Source of the DNA: Bacillus ndiopicus | GTDB lineage: Bacteria; Bacillota; Bacilli; Bacillales_A; Planococcaceae | Assembly: GCF_000612805.1 (NCBI RefSeq) | Contig: NZ_HG964408.1 | Location: 186,001-250,000 of the forward strand | Direction of reading: 5' to 3' | Length of the DNA: 64,000 bases | Program-made: the position numbers and the translations under genes | The notes under the pieces: generated by a model | Seen by the model: the letters and a program-made list of their open reading frames with translations, nothing else | What the model was told of the DNA's origin: nothing | The model's database searches: none | Part shown: in pieces, positions 20,319-28,658 of the stretch | Layout of the letters: every line of letters starts with the position of its first letter | How positions within the stretch are numbered: position 1 is the stretch's first letter

Positions 20319-20441
20319 CACTGTTCAAAAACTGCAACAAGGGCTTGAGTATTTTTTCAATTGGAATGAATAAATTTAGAGCAGTTTTTGTCGTTGCATG
20401 GTAAAATAAACTTTATGCAAAAAAGATCGGAGTGTAATTAA

Positions 20442-21557
20442 ATGAGTAAGCGCGATTATTATGAAGTGCTAGGCCTTACGAAAGGTGTAAGTAAGGATGA
20501 GATAAAAAAAGCATATCGAAAGCTGTCAAAGCAATACCACCCAGATATTAATAAAGAGCCAGGTGCAGATGAAAAGTTTAAAGAAATCGCAGAGGCATAT
20601 GAAGTGCTGTCAGATGATCAAAAGAAAGCTCGCTATGATCAATTTGGTCATGAAGATCCGAATGCAGGCTTCGGCGGTGGTGGATTCAGTGGTGGCTTTG
20701 GTGGTTTCGAGGATATTTTCAGCTCATTTTTCGGCGGTGGTCGACGTCAAGACCCGAATGCACCACGCAAAGGTGACGACCTTCAATATCGTATGAATAT
20801 TAACTTTGAGGAAGCAGTATTTGGGAAAGAAGCAGAAGTTGAAATCCCAAGGGATGAGCCTTGTGATACGTGTCATGGCTCGGGAGCAAAGCCAGGTACA
20901 GAGCCTCAAAAATGTTCTCATTGTAACGGAGCGGGGCAAATTAATCAAACAGTTGATACGCCATTAGGTCGTATGGTAAATAAGCGAAGCTGCCCAAGCT
21001 GCCGTGGAACAGGTAAAATAATTGTAGATAAATGTACAACATGTCGCGGAGCTGGCACAGTTCAAAAACGTAAAAAAATTAAAATAACAGTTCCTGCTGG
21101 TGTAGACGATGGTCAACAACTGCGTGTGGCAGGTCAGGGTGAGCCAGGTGTTAATGGTGGACCAGCTGGCGATTTATATATTGTTTTCTCAGTTCGTAAT
21201 CATGAGTACTTTGAGCGTGACGGTGACGATATTTACTACGAATTAAAGCTAACATTCCCACAAGCATCTTTAGGTGATGAAATTGAAGTGCCAACAGTAC
21301 ATGGTAAAGTAAAATTGAAAATTCCAGCAGGTACACAGTCGGGCGCACAATTCCGCATTAAAGATAAAGGAATTAAAAATGTACATGGCTATGGAACAGG
21401 TCATCAGTATGTTGTTGTAAAAGTTGTAACACCAACAAAGCTAACAGAAAAGCAAAAGCAATTGTTACGTGATTTTGCAGAAATTAGCGGCGATATTCCT
21501 GAAGAGCATGGTAGCTCATTATGGGATCAGTTAAAAAAGAAATTAAAAGGTGAATAA
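20442..21557 (+). CDS. dnaJ: Chaperone DnaJ (Hsp40)
   Basis: 371 aa type I J protein. J domain with the HPD motif (KQYHPDIN), Gly/Phe-rich linker (about 75-105), four zinc-finger repeats [24 protein letters not shown] and CTTCRGAG, then the C-terminal substrate domains. It delivers clients to DnaK and stimulates ATP hydrolysis. A ribosome site GGAGTG precedes the ATG. It may have its own weak promoter in the 160-nt gap after the dnaK terminator. Confidence 0.98.
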   Translation: MSKRDYYEVLGLTKGVSKDEIKKAYRKLSKQYHPDINKEPGADEKFKEIAEAYEVLSDDQKKARYDQFGHEDPNAGFGGGGFSGGFGGFEDIFSSFFGGGRRQDPNAPRKGDDLQYRMNINFEEAVFGKEAEVEIPRDEPCDTCHGSGAKPGTEPQKCSHCNGAGQINQTVDTPLGRMVNKRSCPSCRGTGKIIVDKCTTCRGAGTVQKRKKIKITVPAGVDDGQQLRVAGQGEPGVNGGPAGDLYIVFSVRNHEYFERDGDDIYYELKLTFPQASLGDEIEVPTVHGKVKLKIPAGTQSGAQFRIKDKGIKNVHGYGTGHQYVVVKVVTPTKLTEKQKQLLRDFAEISGDIPEEHGSSLWDQLKKKLKGE

Positions 21558-21577
21558 ATAAAGAGGAGTGGTTGCAA

Positions 21578-22516
21578 GTGAAGTGGACAGAATTGTCGAT
21601 TTTAACAACGCATGAAGCGGTAGATGCTGTATCAAATATTTTGCATGAGGCAGGTGCAAGTGGTGTTGTTATAGAGGATTCAATCGAATTAACGAAGGAA
21701 AGAATAGATCAATTTGGTGAGATTTATGCACTAAATCCAGATGATTTCCCGAAAAATGGTGTAGTAGTGAAAGCTTATTTATCTGCCTCAAGCTTTTTAG
21801 CTGAAACGGTTGAAGAAATCCGACTTGCAATCGCGAATCTTGTTAATTTCAATATTAATATTGGTGAAAATTTATTAACGACGAACGAAGTGCATGAAGA
21901 GGACTGGGCAACGGCTTGGAAGCAATATTATCATCCAGTAAAAATTTCAGAACGCTTTACAATCGTTCCGACATGGGAAGACTATACACCTGTTTCGACA
22001 GATGAGTTAATTATTGAGCTTGACCCTGGGATGGCATTCGGAACAGGAACTCACCCAACGACAGTAATGTGCTTGCAGGCACTAGAAAAAGTCGTTAAAA
22101 AAGGGAACACAGTTGTTGACGTTGGCACAGGGTCTGGTGTCTTGTCGATTGGTGCTGCAATGCTTGGTGCAAAAAGTGTGCATGCACTTGACTTGGATGA
22201 GGTTGCTGTAAGATCTGCGCAAGAAAATATTCAGCTAAATAAAGTGGAAAATATCGTCGAGGTGTTCCATGGCAATTTACTGGACACAGTTAAAGAGCCA
22301 GCAGATGTTGTTGTTGCGAATATTTTAGCAGAAATAATTATGAGCTTTACGGATGACGCTTTTTCAATTGTAAAGCCTGGTGGCGTTTACGTGACATCTG
22401 GTATTATTGGAGCAAAAAAGGACGATGTCAAAGCAGCGCTTGAAGCGTCGGGCTTCCAAATCGAAGAAGTATTAATGATGGAAGATTGGGTAGCGATTAT
22501 TTCCCGCAGACCATAA
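21578..22516 (+). CDS. prmA: Ribosomal protein L11 methyltransferase PrmA
   Basis: 312 aa from GTG 21578 (GAGGAG 9 nt upstream), giving the family N-terminus [15 protein letters not shown]; the TTG at 21572 is less well placed. The SAM-binding motif is [14 protein letters not shown] and the catalytic region contains [14 protein letters not shown] and NILAEI. It trimethylates ribosomal protein L11. Starts 20 nt after dnaJ, the usual Bacillus order. Confidence 0.96.
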   Translation: MKWTELSILTTHEAVDAVSNILHEAGASGVVIEDSIELTKERIDQFGEIYALNPDDFPKNGVVVKAYLSASSFLAETVEEIRLAIANLVNFNINIGENLLTTNEVHEEDWATAWKQYYHPVKISERFTIVPTWEDYTPVSTDELIIELDPGMAFGTGTHPTTVMCLQALEKVVKKGNTVVDVGTGSGVLSIGAAMLGAKSVHALDLDEVAVRSAQENIQLNKVENIVEVFHGNLLDTVKEPADVVVANILAEIIMSFTDDAFSIVKPGGVYVTSGIIGAKKDDVKAALEASGFQIEEVLMMEDWVAIISRRP

Positions 22517-22523
22517 AAAGCTT

Positions 22524-22563
22524 GAAAACCAGCAGCTTGCATATGTAGCTGTTGGTTTTCTCT
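22524..22563 (+). terminator. Weak terminator or processing hairpin after prmA
   Basis: 14-bp stem GAAAACCAGCAGCT / AGCTGTTGGTTTTC (one G-T pair); short T tract, so partial read-through to rsmE is likely. Confidence 0.6.
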
Positions 22564-22583
22564 TCATATTAAGGAGCGATAAC

Positions 22584-23327
22584 ATGCAACGATACTTTGT
22601 AAATGAACAATTTGATGAAAATGAGCAGCTAGAAATCGTCGGGGAAATTGCTAAGCATATAAGTAAAGTAATGCGTATGCAAATAGGGGACGAAATTATT
22701 GTTGTGACAAACGATAAAGCGTTTATTAGTGAAATTATAGAAATAGAAGCAGCCGTAGTCGTTCGAAACACAGGCCGTGAAATTCCATCGCCTGAAATGC
22801 CAATAAAGGTTGATATTGCATGTGGCTTACCTAAAGGAGATAAGCTTGAGCTTATTGCACAAAAGGCCACAGAGCTAGGTATGCATTCATTGATTCCATT
22901 CGCTGCAGAGCGTTCTATCGTGAAGTGGGATGATAAAAAAGGTGAGAAAAAGACTGAGCGCCTTCAAAAAATTGCGCAGGAGGCAGCAGAACAATCACAT
23001 CGTACATATGTCCCGCAAATTTGCCAGCCTATTTCATTTAAAGAGTTGCTTAAGCTAATTTCTAAGTATGATGCTGTTTTCATAGCAGATGAAGAAGATG
23101 CAAAGCAATTACAACGCACAAAGTTTGCGGATAAGCTGAAAAAAGTGTATGATAATAAATCGGAATCAATATTATGTATTTTTGGTCCGGAAGGTGGCAT
23201 ATCACGTCAAGAATCTGCTAGTTTACTACAAGCAGGTGCTGAAACGATGTCACTTGGTCCTAGAATTTTACGTGCAGAAACTGCGCCTTTATACGCACTT
23301 TCTGCAATTTCATATGAATTTGAATAA
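22584..23327 (+). CDS. rsmE: 16S rRNA (uracil1498-N3)-methyltransferase RsmE
   Basis: 247 aa, AAGGAG 8 nt before the ATG. An N-terminal PUA-like domain (MQRYFVNEQF) is followed by a SPOUT knot with CGLPKGDKLE, the IGPEGG-type motif FGPEGGIS and LGPRILRAETAP. Methylates U1498 of 16S rRNA in assembled 30S subunits. Part of the prmA-rsmE-mtaB cluster. Confidence 0.96.
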   Translation: MQRYFVNEQFDENEQLEIVGEIAKHISKVMRMQIGDEIIVVTNDKAFISEIIEIEAAVVVRNTGREIPSPEMPIKVDIACGLPKGDKLELIAQKATELGMHSLIPFAAERSIVKWDDKKGEKKTERLQKIAQEAAEQSHRTYVPQICQPISFKELLKLISKYDAVFIADEEDAKQLQRTKFADKLKKVYDNKSESILCIFGPEGGISRQESASLLQAGAETMSLGPRILRAETAPLYALSAISYEFE

Positions 23328-23347
23328 GAGAAAGAGGTGTCGAAGCC

Positions 23348-24682
23348 TTGAAAAAAGTAGCCTTCCAGACTTTGGGATGTAAAGTCAATCACTACGAGAC
23401 CGAGGCCATTTGGCAATTATTTAAAGAGCAAGAATATGACCGCATCGATTTTGAACAACAGGCAGATGTATATGTAATTAACACATGTACTGTAACGAAT
23501 ACAGGTGATAAAAAATCGCGCCAAGTTATTCGCCGTGCTATACGTCGTAATCCTGATGCAGTTATTTGTGTAACGGGCTGTTATGCTCAAACATCACCAG
23601 CAGAAATTATGGCGATTCCTGGTGTTGATATCGTTGTCGGTACACAAGACCGCCACAAAATGCTTGGGTTAATTGAACAATATCGTGAAGAGCGTGAGCC
23701 GATTAACGCAGTGCGCAATATTATGAAAAATCGTGTGTATGAAGAATTAGATGTTCCAGCATTTACAGACCGCACACGCGCCTCGTTAAAAATTCAAGAG
23801 GGCTGTAATAACTTCTGTACGTTCTGTATTATTCCATGGGCGCGTGGCTTAATGCGCTCACGTGATCCACATGAAGTTATTCGCCAAGCGCAGCAATTAG
23901 TTGATGCGGGCTATTTGGAAATCGTCTTAACAGGTATCCATACTGGTGGTTATGGACAAGACTTTAAAGATTACAATTTAGCACAACTATTGCGCGATTT
24001 AGAGTCACAAGTAAAAGGCTTAAAGCGTCTACGTATTTCTTCTATTGAAGCATCGCAATTAACAGATGAGGTAATCGAGGTGTTACGTAATTCAAATATT
24101 GTCGTAAATCATCTTCATATCCCGATTCAATCGGGCTCAGATACTGTCTTAAAGCGTATGCGTCGTAAGTATACGATGGAATTTTTCGCGGAGCGTATTA
24201 CAAAATTAGCAGAAGCATTACCAAATTTAGCAGTAACATCTGACGTTATCGTGGGCTTCCCAGGTGAAACAGAGGAAGAGTTTATGGAAACGTACAATTT
24301 TATTCGCGACCATAAGTTTTCTGAGCTACACGTATTCCCGTACTCTAAACGTACAGGCACTCCAGCAGCACGCATGGAGGATCAAGTAGATGAAGAAATT
24401 AAAAATGAGCGTGTTCACCGTTTAATTCAATTAAACGATCAACTGGCAAAAGAATATGCATCACGTTTCGAAGATGAAGTGATGGAGATTATTCCAGAAG
24501 AGCGCTTCAAAGAAACAAACAATGAAAATTTATATGTCGGTTACACAGACAATTATTTAAAAGTTGTTTTTGAAGGTACGGAAGATATGATAGGAAAGCT
24601 TGTTAAAGTAAAAATTACAAAAGCGGGCTACCCATACAACGAAGGGCAATTTGTCCGCGTGTTAGAAGAACAAATGCAATAA
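23348..24682 (+). CDS. mtaB: tRNA t6A37 methylthiotransferase MtaB
   Basis: 444 aa from TTG 23348 (AGAGGTG 8 nt upstream). The N-terminal MTTase domain has the three cluster cysteines in TLGCKVN, NTCTVTN and VTGCYAQ; the radical-SAM motif is CNNFCTFC; a TRAM domain is C-terminal. It converts t6A37 to ms2t6A37 in ANN-decoding tRNAs. Last gene of the heat-shock/rRNA-modification cluster, followed by a terminator. Confidence 0.96.
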   Translation: MKKVAFQTLGCKVNHYETEAIWQLFKEQEYDRIDFEQQADVYVINTCTVTNTGDKKSRQVIRRAIRRNPDAVICVTGCYAQTSPAEIMAIPGVDIVVGTQDRHKMLGLIEQYREEREPINAVRNIMKNRVYEELDVPAFTDRTRASLKIQEGCNNFCTFCIIPWARGLMRSRDPHEVIRQAQQLVDAGYLEIVLTGIHTGGYGQDFKDYNLAQLLRDLESQVKGLKRLRISSIEASQLTDEVIEVLRNSNIVVNHLHIPIQSGSDTVLKRMRRKYTMEFFAERITKLAEALPNLAVTSDVIVGFPGETEEEFMETYNFIRDHKFSELHVFPYSKRTGTPAARMEDQVDEEIKNERVHRLIQLNDQLAKEYASRFEDEVMEIIPEERFKETNNENLYVGYTDNYLKVVFEGTEDMIGKLVKVKITKAGYPYNEGQFVRVLEEQMQ

Positions 24683-24687
24683 TCAGG

Positions 24688-24720
24688 AGCACGGCCTACA
24701 TCATGTAGGACGTGCTTTTT
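24688..24720 (+). terminator. Intrinsic terminator after mtaB
   Basis: AGCACG and CCTACA arms pair with TGTAGG and CGTGCT, followed by TTTTT. Confidence 0.85.
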
Positions 24721-24724
24721 GTGT

Positions 24725-24904
24725 GCTGATAGTATGTAAAGAAAGCCGCTGATATAATTAAAAAGTTGCTGATATATCCCAAAAGTCGCCGATAAAACCA
24801 AGAAATTCGCTGATATATTTCGAAAGTCGCCGATAAAATCAAGAAAGCCGCTGATATATTTCGAAAGTCGCCGATAAAACCAAAAAAGCCGCTGATATAT
24901 TCCG
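24725..24904. repeat. Intergenic array, GCYGATA core, 20-21 nt period
   Basis: Cores GCTGATA or GCCGATA start at 24748, 24768, 24788, 24809, 24829, 24850, 24870 and 24891 (spacing 20 or 21), with one more possible at 24725. Units alternate between a GCTGATATAT form and a GCCGATAAAA form. This fills the gap between the mtaB terminator and the UvrA-like gene. Long minus-strand frames cross it but have no ribosome site. Confidence 0.9.
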
Positions 24905-25011
24905 TAATCAGCCCTAAATATACGCAGGTTTTTTTCTTGCATGTCGCGGCTTGCCTTCTTCTCGAACATACGCTAAAGTTAGAAAGCATCAAATTTAAAG
25001 GAGGAACTTCC

Positions 25012-27267
25012 ATGGAGCAAACGTATATTGAAATTGTCAATGCACGAGAAAACAATTTGAAAAATGTGAGCCTACAAATTCCGAAAGGGAAAATTACTGT
25101 TTTTACAGGGGTTTCTGGTTCAGGGAAATCATCAATTGTCTTTGATACAATTGCCCAAGAGGCTGGTCGTCAATTGAATGAAACTTATAGTAGCTTTGTG
25201 CGAACATTTTTACCGAGATATCGTCGACCAGAAGCGGATGCGATTCATAATTTATCGACAGCAATTGTTGTGGATCAAAAGCGCTTTGGCGGTAATGCAC
25301 GTTCGACATTAGGTACGGCTACAGATATTAATTCGCTGTTGAGATTGTTATTTTCACGCTTTGCTACGCCAAGTATCGGCTATGGAAATGCTTATTCCTT
25401 TAATGATCCGAGCGGAATGTGTTTGCAATGTGAAGGCATTGGAAAAATTATTACTTTGAATATCGATACAACATTAGATAAAGAAAAATCGTTAAATGAA
25501 GGAGCTATTTTGCTGCCAGGCTTTGGACCAGGAACGTGGCAATGGAAGGCATATGCTGAATCGGGCTTTTTTGATAATGATAAAAAAATTAAAGATTATA
25601 CAAAAGAAGAATTACACCAATTAATGTATGCGGAGCCGCAAAAAGTTGTCGTGACGTATCAAAACAGCGAAATGAATGCGACATATGAAGGTATTGCTGT
25701 GAAATTTATGCGTCAAAATGTCAAGACAGACAAGGATACGACAAAAGCGGCTGCAAGTAAGCTAGAGCAATTTACGACGATGCGTAGCTGCCCTACTTGT
25801 GATGGTAAGCGCTATAACGAAAAAGTGCTTTCTTCAAAAATTTTAGGTTGCTCCATTTATGATATGACCGCGATGCAGCTAGATGAGTTAACGGCTACTT
25901 TGCAAGAAATTGAAGAGCCCTTAGCGAAAGAATTAGTAGAGGGTATTACAGAAAGATTGCAAAGTTTATGTGATATTGGTCTTGGCTATATGACGCTAAC
26001 GCGAGAAATGCCGACTCTATCAGGCGGTGAGTCACAGCGTGTCAAAATGGTTAAATATTTATCCAGCAACTTAACTGGTTTAATTTATATATTTGATGAA
26101 CCGAGCACAGGTTTGCATCCTCATGATGTTTATCGTTTAAATGATTTGCTTGTTAAATTGCGAGATAAAGGCAATACAGTTTTAGTAGTAGAGCATGACC
26201 CTGACGTGATTCAAATTGCCGACCATGTTATTGATGTTGGTCCTGCCGCTGGTTCGCATGGTGGGCAAATTATGTTCAGTGGCAGCTATGAGGAACTTTT
26301 AAAATCCGAAACATTAACGGGACAGTATTTAAAAACGAAAGCAACAATAAAGGCAGACCCACGTCCAGTATCAGAGTTTTTAGAAAGCGAAAAAAGCACA
26401 TTACACAATTTAAAAAATGTCAGCTTGCGCGTGCCGATAGGTGTATTAACTGCTGTGACAGGGGTAGCTGGTTCAGGAAAAAGTACGCTAGTGCATGAAG
26501 TATTTGCTAAAAAGTATCCTGAAGCTATCCGCATTGATCAAAGCCCTGTACATGCTAATAGTCGCTCCAATCCAGTTACTTACACAGGTGTTATGAATTC
26601 AATTCGTAAAGCCTTTTCGGATGCAACAGGCGCTGAGGCAGGTTTATTTAGCTATAATTCAACAGGTGGCTGCGAAAGCTGTGGTGGTACAGGAACGCTT
26701 GAATTAAATTTATCGTTTATGGATAAAGCTGAAGTAATTTGCTCCGAATGTAATGGTACTCGCTACAAGCAAGAAGTACTGCAATATACGTATAAAGACA
26801 AAAATATTGTTGATGTAATGGATATGACAGTGGCAGAAGCAGTGGAATTTTTCGAGGCCAAAGATATTAAGCGTAAATTAACAAGTTTAAATACAGTTGG
26901 TTTATCTTATTTAACTTTGGGACAACCATTAAACACGTTATCTGGTGGGGAATGTCAACGCTTGAAGCTGGCAAAGGAAATGTCTACAAAGGGCAATCTA
27001 TACATTTTAGATGAGCCAACAACAGGCTTACATATGTCAGATGTAGCAACGATTTTAGATATTATGAACAAACTTGTAGACAAAGGCAATACAGTGATTG
27101 TTATTGAACATAATTTGGATGTCATTCGCCAAAGCGACTGGATAATTGATATAGGTCCAGAAGGTGGAATCGGGGGTGGAGAAATTTTATACGAAGGGCC
27201 ACCAGAAGGTATTGCAAATTGCGAACGTTCAATTACGGCAAAGCATTTAACTGAAGAGATTAAATAA
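25012..27267 (+). CDS. UvrA-like double ABC ATPase
   Basis: 751 aa from ATG 25012 (AAGGAGG 8 nt upstream), about 190 residues shorter than housekeeping UvrA (about 940). Two ABC cassettes: Walker A GVSGSGKSS and GVAGSGKST, signature motifs LSGGESQR and LSGGECQR, Walker B IFDEPSTGLHP and ILDEPTTGLH. Zinc-binding CXXC pairs include CLQCEGIG, CPTCDG, CESCGGTG and CSECNG. The shortness suggests loss of the insertion/UvrB-interaction region, as in UvrA2/DrrC-type proteins linked with drug tolerance. Repair versus drug resistance cannot be decided from sequence. It sits alone between mtaB and deoC. Confidence 0.88.
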   Translation: MEQTYIEIVNARENNLKNVSLQIPKGKITVFTGVSGSGKSSIVFDTIAQEAGRQLNETYSSFVRTFLPRYRRPEADAIHNLSTAIVVDQKRFGGNARSTLGTATDINSLLRLLFSRFATPSIGYGNAYSFNDPSGMCLQCEGIGKIITLNIDTTLDKEKSLNEGAILLPGFGPGTWQWKAYAESGFFDNDKKIKDYTKEELHQLMYAEPQKVVVTYQNSEMNATYEGIAVKFMRQNVKTDKDTTKAAASKLEQFTTMRSCPTCDGKRYNEKVLSSKILGCSIYDMTAMQLDELTATLQEIEEPLAKELVEGITERLQSLCDIGLGYMTLTREMPTLSGGESQRVKMVKYLSSNLTGLIYIFDEPSTGLHPHDVYRLNDLLVKLRDKGNTVLVVEHDPDVIQIADHVIDVGPAAGSHGGQIMFSGSYEELLKSETLTGQYLKTKATIKADPRPVSEFLESEKSTLHNLKNVSLRVPIGVLTAVTGVAGSGKSTLVHEVFAKKYPEAIRIDQSPVHANSRSNPVTYTGVMNSIRKAFSDATGAEAGLFSYNSTGGCESCGGTGTLELNLSFMDKAEVICSECNGTRYKQEVLQYTYKDKNIVDVMDMTVAEAVEFFEAKDIKRKLTSLNTVGLSYLTLGQPLNTLSGGECQRLKLAKEMSTKGNLYILDEPTTGLHMSDVATILDIMNKLVDKGNTVIVIEHNLDVIRQSDWIIDIGPEGGIGGGEILYEGPPEGIANCERSITAKHLTEEIK

Positions 27268-27273
27268 AGATAG

Positions 27274-27304
27274 AAAAGTGAGGAAGAAATCCTCACTTTT
27301 TTAT
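27274..27304 (+). terminator. Intrinsic terminator after the UvrA-like gene
   Basis: AAAAGTGAGG / CCTCACTTTT stem with T run. Confidence 0.9.
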
Positions 27305-27374
27305 ATAAAATTGCTCTTTTATGTGCAAACTATGATATAGTTGTACGTACAACATATATTTTAAAGGAGCTATC

Positions 27375-28046
27375 ATGATGACTCAAAATTATGCAAAAAT
27401 GATTGACCATACTTTATTAAAGGCAGATGCTACGCGTGAGCAAATTGCAACGATTTGTGCAGAAGCAAAGCAATATGATTTTGCTTCAGTTTGTGTAAAT
27501 CCAACATGGGTTAAGTATAGTGCAGAGCTTTTAGCAGGAACGGATGTAAAAGTATGTACAGTAATTGGCTTTCCATTAGGTGCAACAACTTCAGCAGTAA
27601 AAGCTTTTGAAACGAAGGATGCAATTGCCAACGGTGCTGGTGAAATTGATATGGTGATTAATATTGGTGCACTGAAAAATGGCGAATATGAGCTTGTGCG
27701 CGATGATATTAAAGCGGTTGTAGAGGCTGCGAACGGCACGCTTGTTAAAGTGATTATTGAAACATGCCTACTAACAGACGAAGAGAAAGTGAAAGCTTGC
27801 CAATTGTCTGTTGAAGCAGGTGCGGATTTTGTAAAAACATCAACAGGCTTTAGCACAGGTGGCGCAACGGCTGAAGATATCGCATTAATGCGCAAAACGG
27901 TTGGACCAGATTTAGGTGTAAAAGCTTCTGGAGGCGTTCGTAGCTTAGAAGATATGAAACAAATGATTGAGTACGGAGCAACTCGTATTGGGGCGAGTTC
28001 TGGTGTAGCAATTATGAATGGCTTATCTTCTAATTCTAATTACTAA
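27375..28046 (+). CDS. deoC: Deoxyribose-phosphate aldolase
   Basis: 223 aa; AAGGAG 6 nt before ATG 27375 (a second ATG follows at once). The class I aldolase fold shows the Schiff-base lysine in FVKTSTGFS and the second active-site lysine in [10 protein letters not shown]. Cleaves deoxyribose-5-phosphate to glyceraldehyde-3-phosphate and acetaldehyde. The acetaldehyde product is also the intermediate of the nearby EUT pathway, but deoC is separated by rpsU and terminators and no functional link is shown. Confidence 0.97.
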   Translation: MMTQNYAKMIDHTLLKADATREQIATICAEAKQYDFASVCVNPTWVKYSAELLAGTDVKVCTVIGFPLGATTSAVKAFETKDAIANGAGEIDMVINIGALKNGEYELVRDDIKAVVEAANGTLVKVIIETCLLTDEEKVKACQLSVEAGADFVKTSTGFSTGGATAEDIALMRKTVGPDLGVKASGGVRSLEDMKQMIEYGATRIGASSGVAIMNGLSSNSNY

Positions 28047-28061
28047 ATATAATAGTTTTTG

Positions 28062-28090
28062 TTGACTGGCTGCTAATGTTGCGTTATAAT
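28062..28090 (+). promoter_or_regulatory. Sigma-A promoter of rpsU
   Basis: TTGACT at 28062-28067, 17-nt spacer, TATAAT at 28085-28090. The leader then carries an ACACCGAT/ATTGGTGT hairpin with outer ACAC/GTGT pairing before the ribosome site. Confidence 0.85.
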
Positions 28091-28156
28091 TTTTTAGTAC
28101 ACACCGATTAAATATTGGTGTTGTATTGACGTGTGTTCGGAGGGAGGGAAAGAGAG

Positions 28157-28330
28157 ATGTCAAAAACTGTCGTTCGAAAAAACGAATCGCTTGAAGATGC
28201 TCTTCGCCGCTTCAAACGTACTGTATCAAAAAGTGGTACAATTCAAGAAGTTAGAAAGCGCGAGTTCTACGAAAAACCTAGCGTAAAACGTAAAAAGAAA
28301 TCAGAAGCTGCACGTAAACGTAAGTGGTAA
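28157..28330 (+). CDS. rpsU: 30S ribosomal protein S21
   Basis: 57 aa from ATG 28157, preceded by a purine-rich ribosome site (GGAGGGAGGG); the upstream in-frame start at 28133 is not used in the family. Sequence [20 protein letters not shown] with a basic C-terminus rich in Lys/Arg. S21 sits at the mRNA exit region of the 30S subunit. In Bacillus it is followed by yqeY; here the EUT locus follows instead. Confidence 0.97.
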   Translation: MSKTVVRKNESLEDALRRFKRTVSKSGTIQEVRKREFYEKPSVKRKKKSEAARKRKW

Positions 28331-28397
28331 TTTTTTTCCTAAAATCCCTACGTTCAAAACACGCAATTTTATGATTCACTGAGCAGACAACAATGAT

Positions 28398-28441
28398 ACG
28401 CCCCAATTTTTACATTGTAAAAATTGGGGCGTTTTGCCTTT
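28398..28441 (+). terminator. Strong intrinsic terminator after rpsU
   Basis: 16-bp perfect stem ACGCCCCAATTTTTAC / GTAAAAATTGGGGCGT followed by T-rich sequence. It insulates the EUT locus from rpsU. Confidence 0.92.
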
Positions 28442-28576
28442 TTTGAGCCTAAAATCACGCTTTTATGTAAAAAAACGTCTACTATATCAAGATAAAAAAA
28501 TATATTTTATAGTTGTTTAATTCTATAATATTCTTGAAAATACATAATTTTTGTTCGGGAAAAATTAAATTATTAT

Positions 28577-28606
28577 TGAAAAATGTATAGTATTATGGTT
28601 ATAATA
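28577..28606 (+). promoter_or_regulatory. Putative sigma-A promoter of eutWV
   Basis: TTGAAA at 28577-28582, 18-nt spacer, TATAAT at 28601-28606. It lies about 50 nt before the inferred eutW start in an otherwise AT-rich gap (28442-28640) in which no gene is supported. No cobalamin-riboswitch-like conserved box was recognised. Confidence 0.6.
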
Positions 28607-28658
28607 ATGACAAAAATTCAGCACAATTTTGTGTATTTTGTAACAGGGGGTTTTTGGC

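Noticed and set aside
24628..25055. Minus-strand frames rich in aromatic residues over the GCYGATA array
   Set aside because: They are artefacts of the periodic repeat, overlap the mtaB terminator and lack ribosome sites.
27389..27895. 168-aa minus-strand frame opposite deoC
   Set aside because: Shadow of the deoC coding frame; the Ser/Ala-rich translation reflects complementary codon bias.
28442..28640. Possible adenosylcobalamin riboswitch upstream of eutW
   Set aside because: Such elements occur in some eut loci, but no conserved B12-box-like sequence or complex fold was recognised in this AT-rich gap.
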